Shown: positions 11,597 through 24,000 of the stretch, piece by piece
How positions within the stretch are numbered: position 1 is the stretch's first letter
Layout of the letters: each line of letters starts with the position of its first letter
Origin: Smallanthus sonchifolius
Taxonomy: Eukaryota; Streptophyta; Magnoliopsida; Asterales; Asteraceae
NCBI GenBank assembly: GCA_023525975.1
Contig: CM042023.1
Location: forward strand, 62,001 to 126,000
Direction of reading: 5' to 3'
DNA length: 64,000 bases
Translations under genes and position numbers: made by a program
Notes under the pieces: model-generated
What the model was told of the DNA's origin: nothing
What the model saw: only the letters and a program-made list of their open reading frames with translations
Databases searched by the model: none

Positions 11597-13256
11597 CTTG
11601 ACGGATCATGGTACGATTCAAGATAACATATTATTAATACATAGAGTTTATATAATCTCGCGGCTTACGGTTAAGAGAACTAACGCGTACACAATTGACA
11701 ACCGGCATACAACGCGATGTCTAAATTCTAATACTAAATATTAATAAGAATTATTAGTATTTACTTCGAACGATTATTCATATATTTACGCGTAAATTAT
11801 ACGCCGAAAACCTTATCTAATTATCTATTACTTGGTGTAATTAAACAATATAAACGATTATTTATACTATACCGTTTTATTAAAGAATTAAACGTACTAC
11901 TACTACTATTATTTACGGAATAATGATTTTAATTCAAGCACGAAATGTTTAAGCGAATGAACGCGTTAGAACTCGCGATACTGGCACGTAACGGACTGAC
12001 GACACTTGGAGCATAAGTCTCATAAATTAAATGTTTAAATAATATTAATTATTAGTAATATTATACGAAGTAAACATTATTAAGCACGAATCTTACAAAG
12101 CGGGACGTTTTATGTTACAGGTCTTGACACAGGGGTATCCATTTACACTTTTTCACTCACTTGAAACCCTAGATATAAAAGGATCTCATTCCCTTTCATC
12201 CTTCATTTGCTCAAAACCCTACCACACACTTTGACAACCCTAGAGAGGAAACGAATTGCAGAGGAGAAAAAGGAGAGGAGGAGGCCGGCGGCCCTCCGGT
12301 CGGACCTCAGTGGCCGCCTCACAGCCGTGGCGGCAACAGGCAGCAATGAAGATGATGATGGTTAGAACCACCACAAGCGGCAGACATCGACGGCTAGGGA
12401 TTCTTGGGAGCAGAAGACAGTGGACAACGGCGGAGGGTGCAGGTAGCGCAACAGCAAGTGACCGCGGGGAGAGGTAGGGTCCCGGCGAGAGACGGCATTC
12501 CGGTGAGCTCGGTCCAGCAACGATGACGTTCTGGCTAGGGTTCCGCCATGGTGACGGCGGAGGTGAAGGTGGTTCGATCAGCGGCTCGTTCTGCCGGCAA
12601 CCCGGCTTTCTGCAGAGGGTAACAAGCGACGGTGGCGACGAGGAACCCGCTTTTCCTGCAAGAACCTAGGGTTCCGGCGAGTTGCGTATTCCGGTGAGCC
12701 CTCTTCACGTTTTCTTGTTGTTCAATGTTAGATCTACACACTTCTACTGTTTTGTTTCCATTTTCGTACTTTCCGGTGAGTCTCCGGCGAGCCCAAACGA
12801 CCAATCTTGTCTTGTTTGGTGTTTGAGTGTCCCGATCTACAATGATGGTTGGTTGCTTTCCGACTAGATTTAGTAATTTTGGTTGGCCGGGTTTCATTAC
12901 CGAGTATAAAATACGAACGAGTTTAGCCCTAAACGATTCGTTAAAGTTAAACGTGGGTGTATACGGTTAAAATGCGTTTAGCCCTAAATGATTCGTTAAC
13001 AAGAAATAAATATTAACGTGACAATAAATAATAATGGGTCATAATAACGTGTAATTGTTGATTGGTTTACGAACAATATTAATGTAAAACTTTAGGCGAT
13101 AAATATAAACATGAACGGGTCATTGCTAATATAGAATTTTAATGTGACAAATGATTAATACTTACATATAATATAACATGTAGTTATTTATATATTTTGA
13201 AACTTACATTATTCAAACTATAACCTTACCTTTTTGACAAGTAACGACAATCAGTT

Positions 13257-13260
<4 letters not shown>

Positions 13261-13287
<27 letters not shown>
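13261..13287. repeat. (TA)n microsatellite
   Basis: About 13 TA units inside the AT-rich part of the LTR block. No other feature is visible in the flanking 300 bases. Confidence 0.9.
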
Positions 13288-13290
<3 letters not shown>

Positions 13291-14407
13291 AAATGCATTC
13301 GTAAGAACATACACAATTTTAAATCTTCACACATTATACAAAACCAAACGATCATTTTATTAAACGGTATTTAGAGTCGAACATATATATATACATTCAA
13401 TACCAATACATATATATACTTTCATCATACAAATTGGGCTATTATTTGTTAAATGTGATATTCAGTTACGAATATGTAACGAACCAAATTCCGGGTGTCG
13501 TTTTATATAATCAAATATTTCTAATTAATATTATGGTGAAAATAATATTTAGAAATAAGTTGAAACAAGTGGGTTTCAAGTTAGTATCGGGGTTACACTA
13601 GTTTTAGCTAGTTTTGAAATGAAAGGGGAGAAAAGGAAAGTTGAGGGACTGAATATGTAATATGGAAAATCTGTCATATTTGACTATAGAAGTCAAAATT
13701 GAACTCATTTTGAGTTGTTGGGTCGTTCAAGAGGAAGAAGGGAGAAAACGGGATTGAAGCCAAAATCGTGCATTTGAAGCTTGAAACTTGAAGGTGTTGG
13801 CTCACACATCACCTCTCTAACATCAAGTAAGTGTTGATCATCCCTTTCCTCTCATTCTTGAGGTGTTCTTGGTGGGTTTTGATAGAAACTCGAATTTATG
13901 TATGCATGTGGTGAAATAGTGTTAGATTATTAATAATCTAGCTAAACTAAAGTTAAAGAATGATGATTAACATCTTAGAACCCTTTGATTTTGATTATGA
14001 GAAGTTAGGGTTCATATGGTGAAAATTGGGGGTGTTTGGATCATAATGCTAGAATGTTAAATTAATGAAGATTAAGTGTTTTAAGATGTTAGACACTTGA
14101 ACAAACACCAAATTAACTTAATAATAATTTTTGAAAGAAGAATTAGTGTTAAGATTAAGTTAATGAAACTCAAGTAGGTGAGTTTGTGGTGAAAGAGGAT
14201 GTTTGGTTATGAGGATAACCCAAACGGGTCAATTTGGGTTGGAATTGGGAAATTGAGTTGTGAACTCAATTGTAATGAAATTTTGGTATATGTTAGATTA
14301 CTAAACTAGGTGTGTATGTTTAGGTAATCAAATTGTGGGTCTAGAAGGCGAAGCGGGATCTTCTAACCCGAAAGGTAAGTGCTTTTGCACTTACTTAGTT
14401 ATGATGA

Positions 14408-15335
14408 TAAATGAGTTTTATGCAATGTTGTATGTATAATGTGTAAAGTTGCATAATTTGTTATGTGGTATGAATGAGCATAAAATTGTATGCATAATTA
14501 AAGGAATGTAGTTATAGTATTTATACTATAATGGATAGATTGGTTATGGAGTTACGATCTCGTATCCTTTGGGATATGAAGTTATGGCCTACGTGCCATA
14601 ATGGAAATGGATCATGTGTTGATCATAAATGAAACGGAATTATAAATGATGAAAGTAACTTGTAGGTGATATACAAGTGTATGAAATCCTTAATTGACCA
14701 AATGGGTGTTAACGGGTCAAATGGGTGAAAGGTGTGAAAACAAGTTGTGAATTTTGTGGACTATGTGTTATGTGATTGTGTGCATACTTGTGATATGATA
14801 AATTGTGAATGATTTAGTATGTACAATGAATTAATGTAGTTATAGTGTTAAGCTATAATAGAAATGGATCATGTGTTGATCATAAATGAAACGGGGATAA
14901 ATGAATTTTATGCAAGGTTGTATGTATAATGTGTAAAGTTGCATAATTAGTTATGTGGTATGAATGAGCATGAAATTGTATGCATAATTGAAGGAATGTA
15001 GTTATAGTATTTATACTATAATGGATATGTTGATATGAAGTTATGGTCTATGAACCATAATGGATAGAATGCATATGGAGTTATGGTCTATGAACCATAA
15101 TGGATAGAGTGGATATGGAGTTATGGTCTAAGTACCATAATGGATAGATTAGTTATGGAGTTATGATCTCGTATCCTTTGGGTTATGAAGTTATGGCCTA
15201 CGTGCCATAATGGAAATGGAAAAGTGATAATGAAATGAAGAAAGTAACTTGTAGGTGATATACAAGTGTATGAAATCCTTAATTGGCCAAATAGGTGTTA
15301 ACGGGTCAAATGGGTGAAAGGTGTGAAAACAAGTT
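14408..15335. repeat. tandem duplication carrying an array of short hairpins
   Basis: Two diverged copies of a segment of about 350-450 bp (14408-14755 and 14900-15335). They share ATGTGTAAAGTTGCATAATT, GTAACTTGTAGGTGATATAC and GGTGTTAACGGGTCAAATGG. Inside them are eight short inverted repeats of the form TTATRG-N6-8-CYATAA, at about 14511, 14581, 14838, 15001, 15040, 15080, 15120 and 15190. The three at 15040-15140 repeat in 40-bp steps. Confidence 0.8.
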
Positions 15336-17774
15336 GTAATCACTTGTTTGTTATGTTTAATACATTACAATGGTAATATGTTGACAGAATGCTAATGTAT
15401 GAAACTATAATTGACCAAATAGAGGCAAACGGGTCAAATGGGTGAAAAGGATGAAAACAAGTGTGTGTTTATCTCATTACTAATGGTTATAAGTTTATGT
15501 GGTTATGCAGGGAAAGCTCCGAAATAGGTCAAGGTCAACGTCTAAGCTCGGAGGGTTCTCGTATGCATTTTTTGTATTTTGAGAATTTTCGTAAAATCCT
15601 TGTAAAGTGGTGTAATTTGGCACAAAAGTTATGTTTTGATGTAATCATATGTTGCCATGATGTTTTTGGTCAAAAATCTAAGTGTTGGTAAAGTTTTGAT
15701 GTTAAGTAAAATGAAAAAGGTTGGAAAAATGGTTAATTGTGAAAACTGCTGAAAGCTGGAAACTTTCTGTGAAAAAGGTCCCCTCGCGGGCCGCTACTGG
15801 GGTGGCACGTATGAGTCGCGGTACGCGACAGGAAGAAGAAAAAAAAAAAATTCTGGGTTTAAGACTTCCGCACGTTAAAGTTTGTTTTTAAAAGTGGTGT
15901 GTTTCAGAATATAAACAAATATATGATTTTAGAGTTTTGAATATATATTGATACAAACGGTTTCAAAACATAAGACTTTATCATATCATAAACACGTAAT
16001 ATAAATGTACGTGTGTGTATTACGCGTATATATTTATATAAAAACGAACAAAACTTAGTGAGAATAAACAAAATATGATAACCGGATATACTAAAGTAGG
16101 AGTAGTATGCGTATATATTTATATAAAAATGAACAAAACTTAGTGAGAGACGTTAGTGACGAAATACAATACGGTACAAATATTTTTGGGATTTTGAAAC
16201 TATATGAATATATTTATATGTATAAATACGCGTATGAATGTACTACAAGTCCTGAAATAGTTTTACTAAATTATACAGTTGCATAAATTTTGTTAAAGGA
16301 CGCACGAATATGAATTATTATTATTAATTATACGCGCACATAACTTTATACGATCATGTCCACAATAAACTAATTTTTTTGTATATAACTACTAAAACAT
16401 ATTCGAGTCGAGAAACCCGACTCGAATTAAGCAACTAATATTATCGAATGTTAAACCAACATCATATACCGAAGCGGTAATACCGTTATGAATCAACAGA
16501 GCTCAACTGAACGCGTGATAACTCAATACAAGTTTAGACCCACTTTACACTATTAGGGTTAGTCTATAAAGCTCATTAAGTGCCTACAGGTATCGTAGGA
16601 CTCGAATAGGACGTAACCCGTGATTATCATGTGAACATTGGTTTCCATTACTATCAGAGGGACATTAGTGTTCCTGACACATCACCATGTGAGTTCACTG
16701 CCCCTTTTTACTTTTAAATGTTTTAGAAACATTGGGGGAGAAACATACTTGCATAACACGTTTGAAAACATGAAATATCATCGTTTGAAAACATGAAATA
16801 TCATCGTTTGATACATTTGGGAACAACATTACTTGATACATTTGAGAAAACATGAAACATATTTGCTTTATACATTAGAAACAAAAAATCATGACCGACC
16901 ATTTATATTTACATGAGACAATCATGCAAGAGCTCGTAAAGTCCCCCACGTGAACAATTTATTAACCATTAACTCGTATAGCCAGGATATTGTGAATAGT
17001 ACTATTGGGATTGACACTCCCAGTCATGGTTAGTCGCGCTAACCAAGGGTCCGTATGACCCAATGACTGCACATTGTCTTAATTCGTGAGCCCGTGGGGA
17101 ATGGGCGAGGGGCGAAACACCTGTGTTTGTTTTGGTTAAAACTCATGTAGAATAAACTTCGTATACCTAGCTAGTTACGATGGGTCAACTTGATTGGTCA
17201 AACTTGATATGATTGCCTTGTTTTGTTTATCATATACATTGAATCATTTCGTGCAGATGGATCTACCAAATCGTTTACATGCAAATTGGTTTTGCCATTC
17301 GTTTACGTGCAAATGTTTTTTACTATGTTTTCAAGGAAAATGGTTTCATATTATGGCCACATATACATTACCAACGTTTTTCAAGGAAAACTACTTTACA
17401 TTGAGATAATCAAACATGTGAACTCACCAACCTTTGTGTTGACATTTTTAAGTATGTTTTTCAGGTAACCCATAGCTATGGCACGGTTGGAATATGTTAG
17501 CCATTTGGATTGAACCTTAGAAGCCGAAGGGGCATGATTGTCAAACCTCAAGACGGTTTTGACCTATATGGTTCTAGAACAATGTACTAGCTTATTTTAG
17601 TACTTGTAATGGTGTTCGACACCTTAGAAGTCTTTAGTTTAGCTTCCGCTGTTGTGTAATGTTACCAATCGTTGCGACCTTAATTTATTTATTTATTTAT
17701 TAAGTAAATGAATTTGGTGGTGTAACACAAAGTCGGTGGACTGTCGAAACTCCCACAAATATTGTGACTTCCAT

Positions 17775-18797
17775 TGTAACATCCAGCCTCTCGTACCAAC
17801 AATATTGTTCGCTTTACCCACTAGGAGCTCACGTATTTGTTTTTGTTTGCCCGGTGAAAACTTCTCAGGGGTCACCCATCCCTGGATTACTTCCACTTGA
17901 GCACGCTTAACTGTGGAGTTCTCCTCTTATCCACTACCATTAAACCCCAAAACGTGTTGTTATTTGAGGTGGATATTTCCTTATGAACCCAGCATCTCTA
18001 CTGTCCACGGCTGATGTGGGATTTGCCTATATGTTACAAACAACCCCCTGGACTCATCGTCCTCGATGAGATTTGCCCCACCATCCCAATCAGAGATGTG
18101 GGATTTTCCTAAGGTGTCCCTCTCAACACCTCCGGGGACTCGTCATCCTCGATAAATTTTGTCCTACCATCCCGAACGGCACAGGAGTGGGTTTGGTATC
18201 CTTTGTAACATTCGGCCTCTCGTACTAATAATATTGTCCGCTTTGCCCACGAGGAGCTCACGAATTTGTTTTTGGTTGCCTAGGTGAAAACTTCCCAGAT
18301 GGTCATCCATATCTGGATTACTCCCACCCGAGCATTCTTAACTGTGAAGTTCTCCTCTCATCCACAGCTAATGCACCAAAAACGCGTTGTTGGTATTTGA
18401 GATGGATACTTCCTTATGAACCCAGCATCTCTCCTATCCACGACCGATGTGGGATTTGTCTAGGTGTCCCCCCCCCCCCACATTGACTCATCGTCCTCGA
18501 TGAGGTTTGCCCCCACCATCCCAATCAGAGATGTGCGATTTGACTAAGGTGTCCCTCTCAACACCCTCGGGACTCGTCATCCTCGATAAAGTTTGCCCAG
18601 CATCCCGAGTGGCACAGGAGTGGCTCTGATACCATTTTGTAACATCGAGCCTCTCGTACCAACAATATTGTCCGCCTTGCCCATGTGGAGCTCATGGATT
18701 TGTTTTTGTCGCCCGGGTGAAAACTTCTAAGGGGTCACCCATCCCTGGATTACTCCCACATTAGCACGCTTAACTATGGAGTTCTTCTCTCATCCAG
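17775..18797 (-). mobile_element. Cassandra-type TRIM with three LTRs (5S rRNA-like)
   Basis: Three LTR copies start TGTAACAT on the plus strand at 17775, 18204 and 18638. The first is 264 bp (to 18038). Each contains, on the minus strand, a stretch similar to the internal promoter half of 5S rRNA (17869-17921, 18301-18352, 18732-18784; compare CACCCATCC..GATTACT.CCAC..GAGCACGCTTAACT). This is the hallmark of Cassandra elements. 18621-18634 is the reverse complement of the initiator-Met primer site, TGGTATCAGAGCCA. 18039-18050 reads as a polypurine tract on the minus strand. The third LTR is truncated at 18797. The order is LTR-internal-LTR-internal-LTR on the minus strand, and the internal regions are short and non-coding. 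Confidence 0.85.
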
Positions 18798-20075
18798 GAG
18801 ACGTGGTAAGATCCAAAGAACTTGCACACTTGGTGAAAGACATTAAAAGTAAGAAGGCGTGTATCAAGGGTGAAGGCAAAGCCAATGAAGCAAACACGAT
18901 ACATCTCATAGGTAACGAAACACGTAAGAAGCTTCGGATGGAGCCCTAGTCTAAGCAATGCATATGCTTCCCACCTAATGAGGACACGGAACTAACCTTC
19001 ACACTTGTGATAATCGAAGCTGAGATTGATGGTTTGCACACCGACCTAGTTTATATGGATGGAGGGGCATCATCAGATATCATGTATGAACGATGCTTCT
19101 TGTAGCTAAGCTAAGAAACAAGATCACAATTGTAGAAGTTTGATACTCCACTCATTGGGTTCTTATGAGAATGAGTACATACCCTTGGTTAGATACATAT
19201 CAATGTCTAGTTAAGTGAGGACCCCTCTCCCGAACGGACCAGCTCACGTTCTTGGTGGTAAGATCACCATCCCGGTACAATGTCAACATTTGGCGACATG
19301 GGATAAGCACTTTTGGAGACATAGTATCAATAACACATAGACTAATGAAGTTCCCCACATAAAGAGGGATATCCATCGTCAAACCTAGTGTAGAAGCATT
19401 TCTGATTGCTTCTACCGAAGAAGCAAAGGAACCTAAAGAAAGTGGTGTCACCAAGCTAAGTATAAACCCTTCGTAGCCGAAGCAAGTTGTAAAGGTCAAC
19501 ATCAACCTTATAAAAGAAACCGTGGAGAAGCTAAGAAGCCTACTCAAAAAGAACAAAGATGTGTTTGCTTGTTGCCCTACCGACATGACATGAGTACCAA
19601 GGCATCTGAACATTCACTCAACATATCGCCAGTTGTTTAACCCGTGGTACAGAAGAAAAGAAGCATGGCTGCCTGTCAGAAAGTGGACAAGTTGGTGCAA
19701 GCAGGAATGCTCCAAGAAGCGAAATACCAGTCTTGGGTGGCTAACCCAGTGATAGTACGAAAGGATGATGGCTCTTGGCAAATGTGTGTGAATTTAAGGA
19801 CCTTAACAAAGCATGTCCCAAAGACTGCCACCCATTATCGAGATCGATTGGAAGGTAGATGCACTTACGAGTTTCGAGTTTAAGTGCTTCCTTAACGCGT
19901 ATAAGGATTACCACAAAATTCAAATGAAGAAGGAAGACAAAGAAAAGACTGCATCCACACCGCCAATGGGGTATTTTGTTACAAGAAAATGCCCTTTGGT
20001 CTTAAGAATGTTGGTGCGACATACCAAAGACCGGTTGATTCCACTTATCAAGAAAAGATTGAATATTTGAATAAA
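18798..20075 (+). pseudogene. Tat/Ogre-type gypsy pol remnant (protease and RT start)
   Basis: Broken frames read DTELTFTLVIIEAEIDGL and VYMDGGASSDIMYERCF, the aspartic protease region of Tat-clade polyproteins (the usual DGG/DGS active site). Further on come AGMLQEAKYQSWVANPV, DDGSWQMCVNLRTL and KMPFGLKNVGATYQR-like RT segments around 19660-20070. Many stops and frameshifts are present, and the RT active-site aspartates, RNase H and integrase are missing. It abuts the truncated Cassandra LTR directly. Confidence 0.75.
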
Positions 20076-21022
20076 GATATTTCTGCATTACGAGTGGCAG
20101 GGTTTAGACGCCAACTTCTTCCTCGAACCGATTTTTTGCATACCAAATATAACAATAATTTTCAAAAAATATGGTTAGTAGTGGTACAAACAAAGTTTTG
20201 GATATTGTTTCCAAGATGATGGTTAGAGATGATTGTGAATTGCGTAGGATCCCTTATCCGCACGGCTCTCGGACTCGTAAAGGGATGCTTCAGTTTATCT
20301 CTTGAAGGGTCTTCGGAAGGAGCTCTTACAAAACAGTTAGTCTCACCACGAGCCCAGGGGGTGTCTCCATGACCAGCCTCCGGAGTAAGAGTAAGTATTC
20401 GTTCATCGGAAGGGCTTTGTGTTGGCCGATGTAAGTTAAATGTGTGGGAGAGAAGAGTTGAGTTGTGATGAATGACTAACCCTTTGGGGAGACGTTTCTT
20501 ATACTTGAGTTCTCTCTTCTTATACTTGAGTTCTCTCTAGTGCATTAAATGTATGTCATTATGGTGTTCATGGGTCTCCGACGATGTCTGGAACGCGCTG
20601 AGTCCTTAACCAGTGGTCACGGGTGTTGCCCGAGGGATGATCCTTTTCTTCCACAGCCGGGATGTCTCTTTAACAAGATCCCCTCGGCTGGGGTACCATC
20701 CATTAAATATTTCCGACCAGTGCATTTAATACGTGATTGGCGTCCTTGGTGATCACGCTACTAGAGGTGATCCCTTACTTTGTTTTGGGTCCCTTACCAG
20801 TAAGGACATGGTATACTCTACAAATAGTAGTAGTAATAGTCCGTGAAGGGTTGGAGATAAACGTAAATAGCTAGAGACGTCACCAATGCCAAAGACCAAC
20901 TTACCGAGACGTTTTTTTTAGTAAAAGAAAAATCAAATTACATCTTCAAAGTTGCATTTATAAAAGACAAAATGTGGGTGCATATTATTTGATTGGGAGG
21001 ATAGGATACAACAATGAATGAA
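20076..21022. other. unclassified repeat-like DNA and 3' flank of the importin gene
   Basis: 20076-20800 has no gene. It looks like LTR or internal retroelement DNA next to the pol remnant, with a tandem pair of TTATACTTGAGTTCTCTC at 20499-20540. 20890-21022 is AT-rich and is the likely 3' untranslated region and polyadenylation area of the minus-strand importin gene. Confidence 0.4.
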
Positions 21023-24000
21023 TCAAGATGTAGCAACGTTACGATGAGTATCAACGAATTCCCTAAATAAAGACTTGAGCATCCTCCTGGCTTTTCCCCT
21101 CATATGTTTATGTCCATCACTCTCTGTTCTGCTTTCAACATAATCAATTCCAGCCTCACCCAAAACCTTTACCCATACCACTGCTAGACATTCTGCTTCA
21201 CCTTGCCTCAAGTACTCCCCAGGTAGACTCCTCACCTGCTGTCATCCATAATTATTATTCCTCAGATAACAATAAAACAAAACATGTAATCTGACCCACC
21301 GCAGCATGTAGCCATCCATGCAAAGAATTCCAACATAAAACAGATTTCCACTTTGTTTTCTCGCTAAAACTGCATACCGCCGCCAGCTGTTGCAAAATAG
21401 TTGCTGATTTGTGAACCTAACACAGGAACCTCGTTTACTTGGACTATTTATTACATATTCATCATATAACTTTCAGGAAGGATTCACTGTTTTACCCTTG
21501 ACATTGCCGAGACACCAAGTAAAGCATACACTACATTTGATACAACTCCCTCACCACTCTGAGATATTACATGAACTGCCATTGATGTAACTAATGATTC
21601 AGAGTTGTATGTCACTGATTCCACCAGCCAACTCAGGCTAAGGTCTAGGAAACCTAAATAACAAGGAATAATAAATAGTTACAAACTTCATCCTTCCAAA
21701 AATAGGCAAAAATGTTCATATTTACCTTTTCGAAACACTAAAAATATCATATTTACCTATTCTATAGTAAAAAGTTGTTACCTAAACCAGCTTGCTTCAT
21801 TGAAGAAATGCTCCAATGATTTCAATAATAATATCGTTTACCTATTTATTTATTCGATAAACTAGACTGTTATAAGCAACTCATTTTGTTTTATTTAATA
21901 CAGAACGGGTAAATATGGCATTTTTAGTGTTCTAAAAGAGTAAATATGATATTATGAAATCTACAACGATATATACAAGACATCCATTTGTAGTTTATAT
22001 GGGAATGATGCTCACAAGACATATAAGACATCGCTGCAAGTGCTGCTCCACGATGCATAGCTGTACAACATATAGCTGCTTTCTGAAAGGAAACTTCTAG
22101 AAGAGGACCAGAAGAAGCTACTACTTCCTGTAATGCATAAGAATCCTAGGTTAACAATGTATTTGATCATACTAACACAAAGTGTAACATGAAGAAAGCA
22201 AGTAATTAGACCTTTGGAGAGTTGTGAAGAAAGATCGATGTGAAATTACAATAAGCCTCAACAAGATCGGGTTCTTGATCACAAACATATGAAGAATTTA
22301 AAGCCATTATTGATGATGCATTTGTAAATCTTTCAAGTGTACTGATGAATAACGGTCCATATTCCTCTTTGTTACCAAATTCTTCAATGATAACAGAAGC
22401 TGTAAAGAGAGTAATAACAGTAAGAAACTAACAGCATATATTCATTATAACACACGTGTTTTACCTGTTTTAATGTAGCACTCATGTGTTTGAAATGAAG
22501 TAAAATTCGTTGATAAATAATCTAAAACTTTAGGCAACAGTGTCACAAAATGATGGCCTGCAAAAATCAAGTAACATTTATCATAAATGAGGTTTTTTAT
22601 AATTTTCTGAAGATTAGTAGGATAGTTGATTACCTGCAGACTTGATTGTTTGCGAGAGCGCCCTGCATGCTGACATAGATAAACTTGTATTCTCGATGTG
22701 CTCTGACTGGAAGAGCTTCTCAAGCAGAGGCCAAAAACTCCCAAGAATAATAACTAAAGAATTGTCTATATCATTTTCATGACATGTAGAGGGTGTTGTT
22801 ACAAGATTACTGAAAACCGTTCCTATCCTGAAATATTTGTTAAAAGTTAATTCAAATAACCTCAAATGTTAGTAAACTACTACCTAAAACTCTTCACAGT
22901 TTAAGAAAAAACCTGTAAAATCCCCTTGCTGCAGAGTTGACAAGATGAGTATAAGCACCTGGTAGTTGCCTAGAATGGACATGATCCCCCGCAATCTAAA
23001 TCAAGAATTGATTTACAACCATTATTGCTAAAATAACTTGACTATTTTTTCAAAAGAGGGACCAGAAGAAATCTTACAAGTTTGTCAATAGATCCAAAGC
23101 TAGGAGCAAGCAATTTTAAAAATAAATTGTTTCTTAATTCCATGTTAGGAAGGCATCCAAGTATCAGAGTAATAGCACCAATTACATCTTCCTCATCTTC
23201 CAGAGGTAAGTGCCACATTTCCAATCCCTGAAATTGTTTTAAATAAATGACAAACCCGCATCAAAAGCTTTAAAAAAAACTGTAAATGGTATAAGGTCAA
23301 TTACCTCAGTGATCCACATTAACATTTCTAAACTCGAAGGTTTGTGCATAACTGCAGTAGCATCTTCACAGAACTTTCGGAAGGCAGTTGCACATGCATG
23401 TGAACATAAAGGTTCCGACATACCAGCTGCAAAAAATATACTGAAAACAAGATATCAGTTAAAAACATGAAGCAAGGACGATAGAATGCCAACGATAATA
23501 TAATAAGCGCTATTGAGCAGAATAAAGTTTAAAGATCATAACAGAGGTGACAAAGTGGGTAGGAGAGCTAGTGTAACGGGTCAAAATGGGTAATCTTTGG
23601 CACTACAAAACAGTTCTAGTTGACCAGGACCACCATTTGCCCAAATATTTTCAATATATATAAACTATTAGTGTGTCAAATATACATAAAGAAAATACAT
23701 TATTCAAATATAATCTAAATTTTTGAATAAAATGGTTTTTGAGGTTTTTATGCATTTAAACACACTTTGGGAGACTTTTAATCCCTTTGACCTGTCTCCT
23801 TATAGCTATTTTTTTTTATTTTTAGTTTTTACCCAATTGACCCATTAGAGATAAGACATAACCCAAATCAACCCTATAAGTAAATAGGTTGAAAATGCCA
23901 CCTCTGAATTCATTAGCAATTCACTATGTGAAACTAGGGGTGTAAAGAAGCCAAGCCAACTCGTGAGCTGCTCGAGATCGGCTTGCTAAAAGCTCAAATC

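Larger units (their letters stand above)
11597..17727 (+). mobile_element. LTR-retrotransposon-derived block, probably Tekay-type LTR(s)
   Basis: There is no protein-coding content in 6.1 kb. 12160-12260 has a TATA-like ATATAAAAGG followed by a leader rich in ACCCTA. 16680-17720 matches, in forward orientation, the minus-strand solo LTR at 34135-49085; both have GAGTTCACT.CCCCTTTT, GTACTATTGGGATTG, CCAGGATAT.GTGAATAGTAC and AACTCACCAACCT. It ends TGGTGTAACA at 17727. A second LTR-like start, TGTAACGAACCAAATTCCGGG, lies at 13475 and resembles 32048, so at least two LTRs are probably nested. I could not fix the outer 5' end or a target-site duplication. Confidence 0.55.

Noticed and set aside
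12256..12477. Arg/Gly-rich 73-codon frame as a gene
   Set aside because: It lies in the transcribed leader part of an LTR, with no similarity to a protein family.
17869..18784. 5S rRNA genes
   Set aside because: Only the internal-promoter half is similar, it is diverged, and it lies inside LTRs with primer and purine tracts. Cassandra explains it.
19200..19613. 137-codon antisense frame
   Set aside because: Opposite strand of the Tat-type pol remnant.
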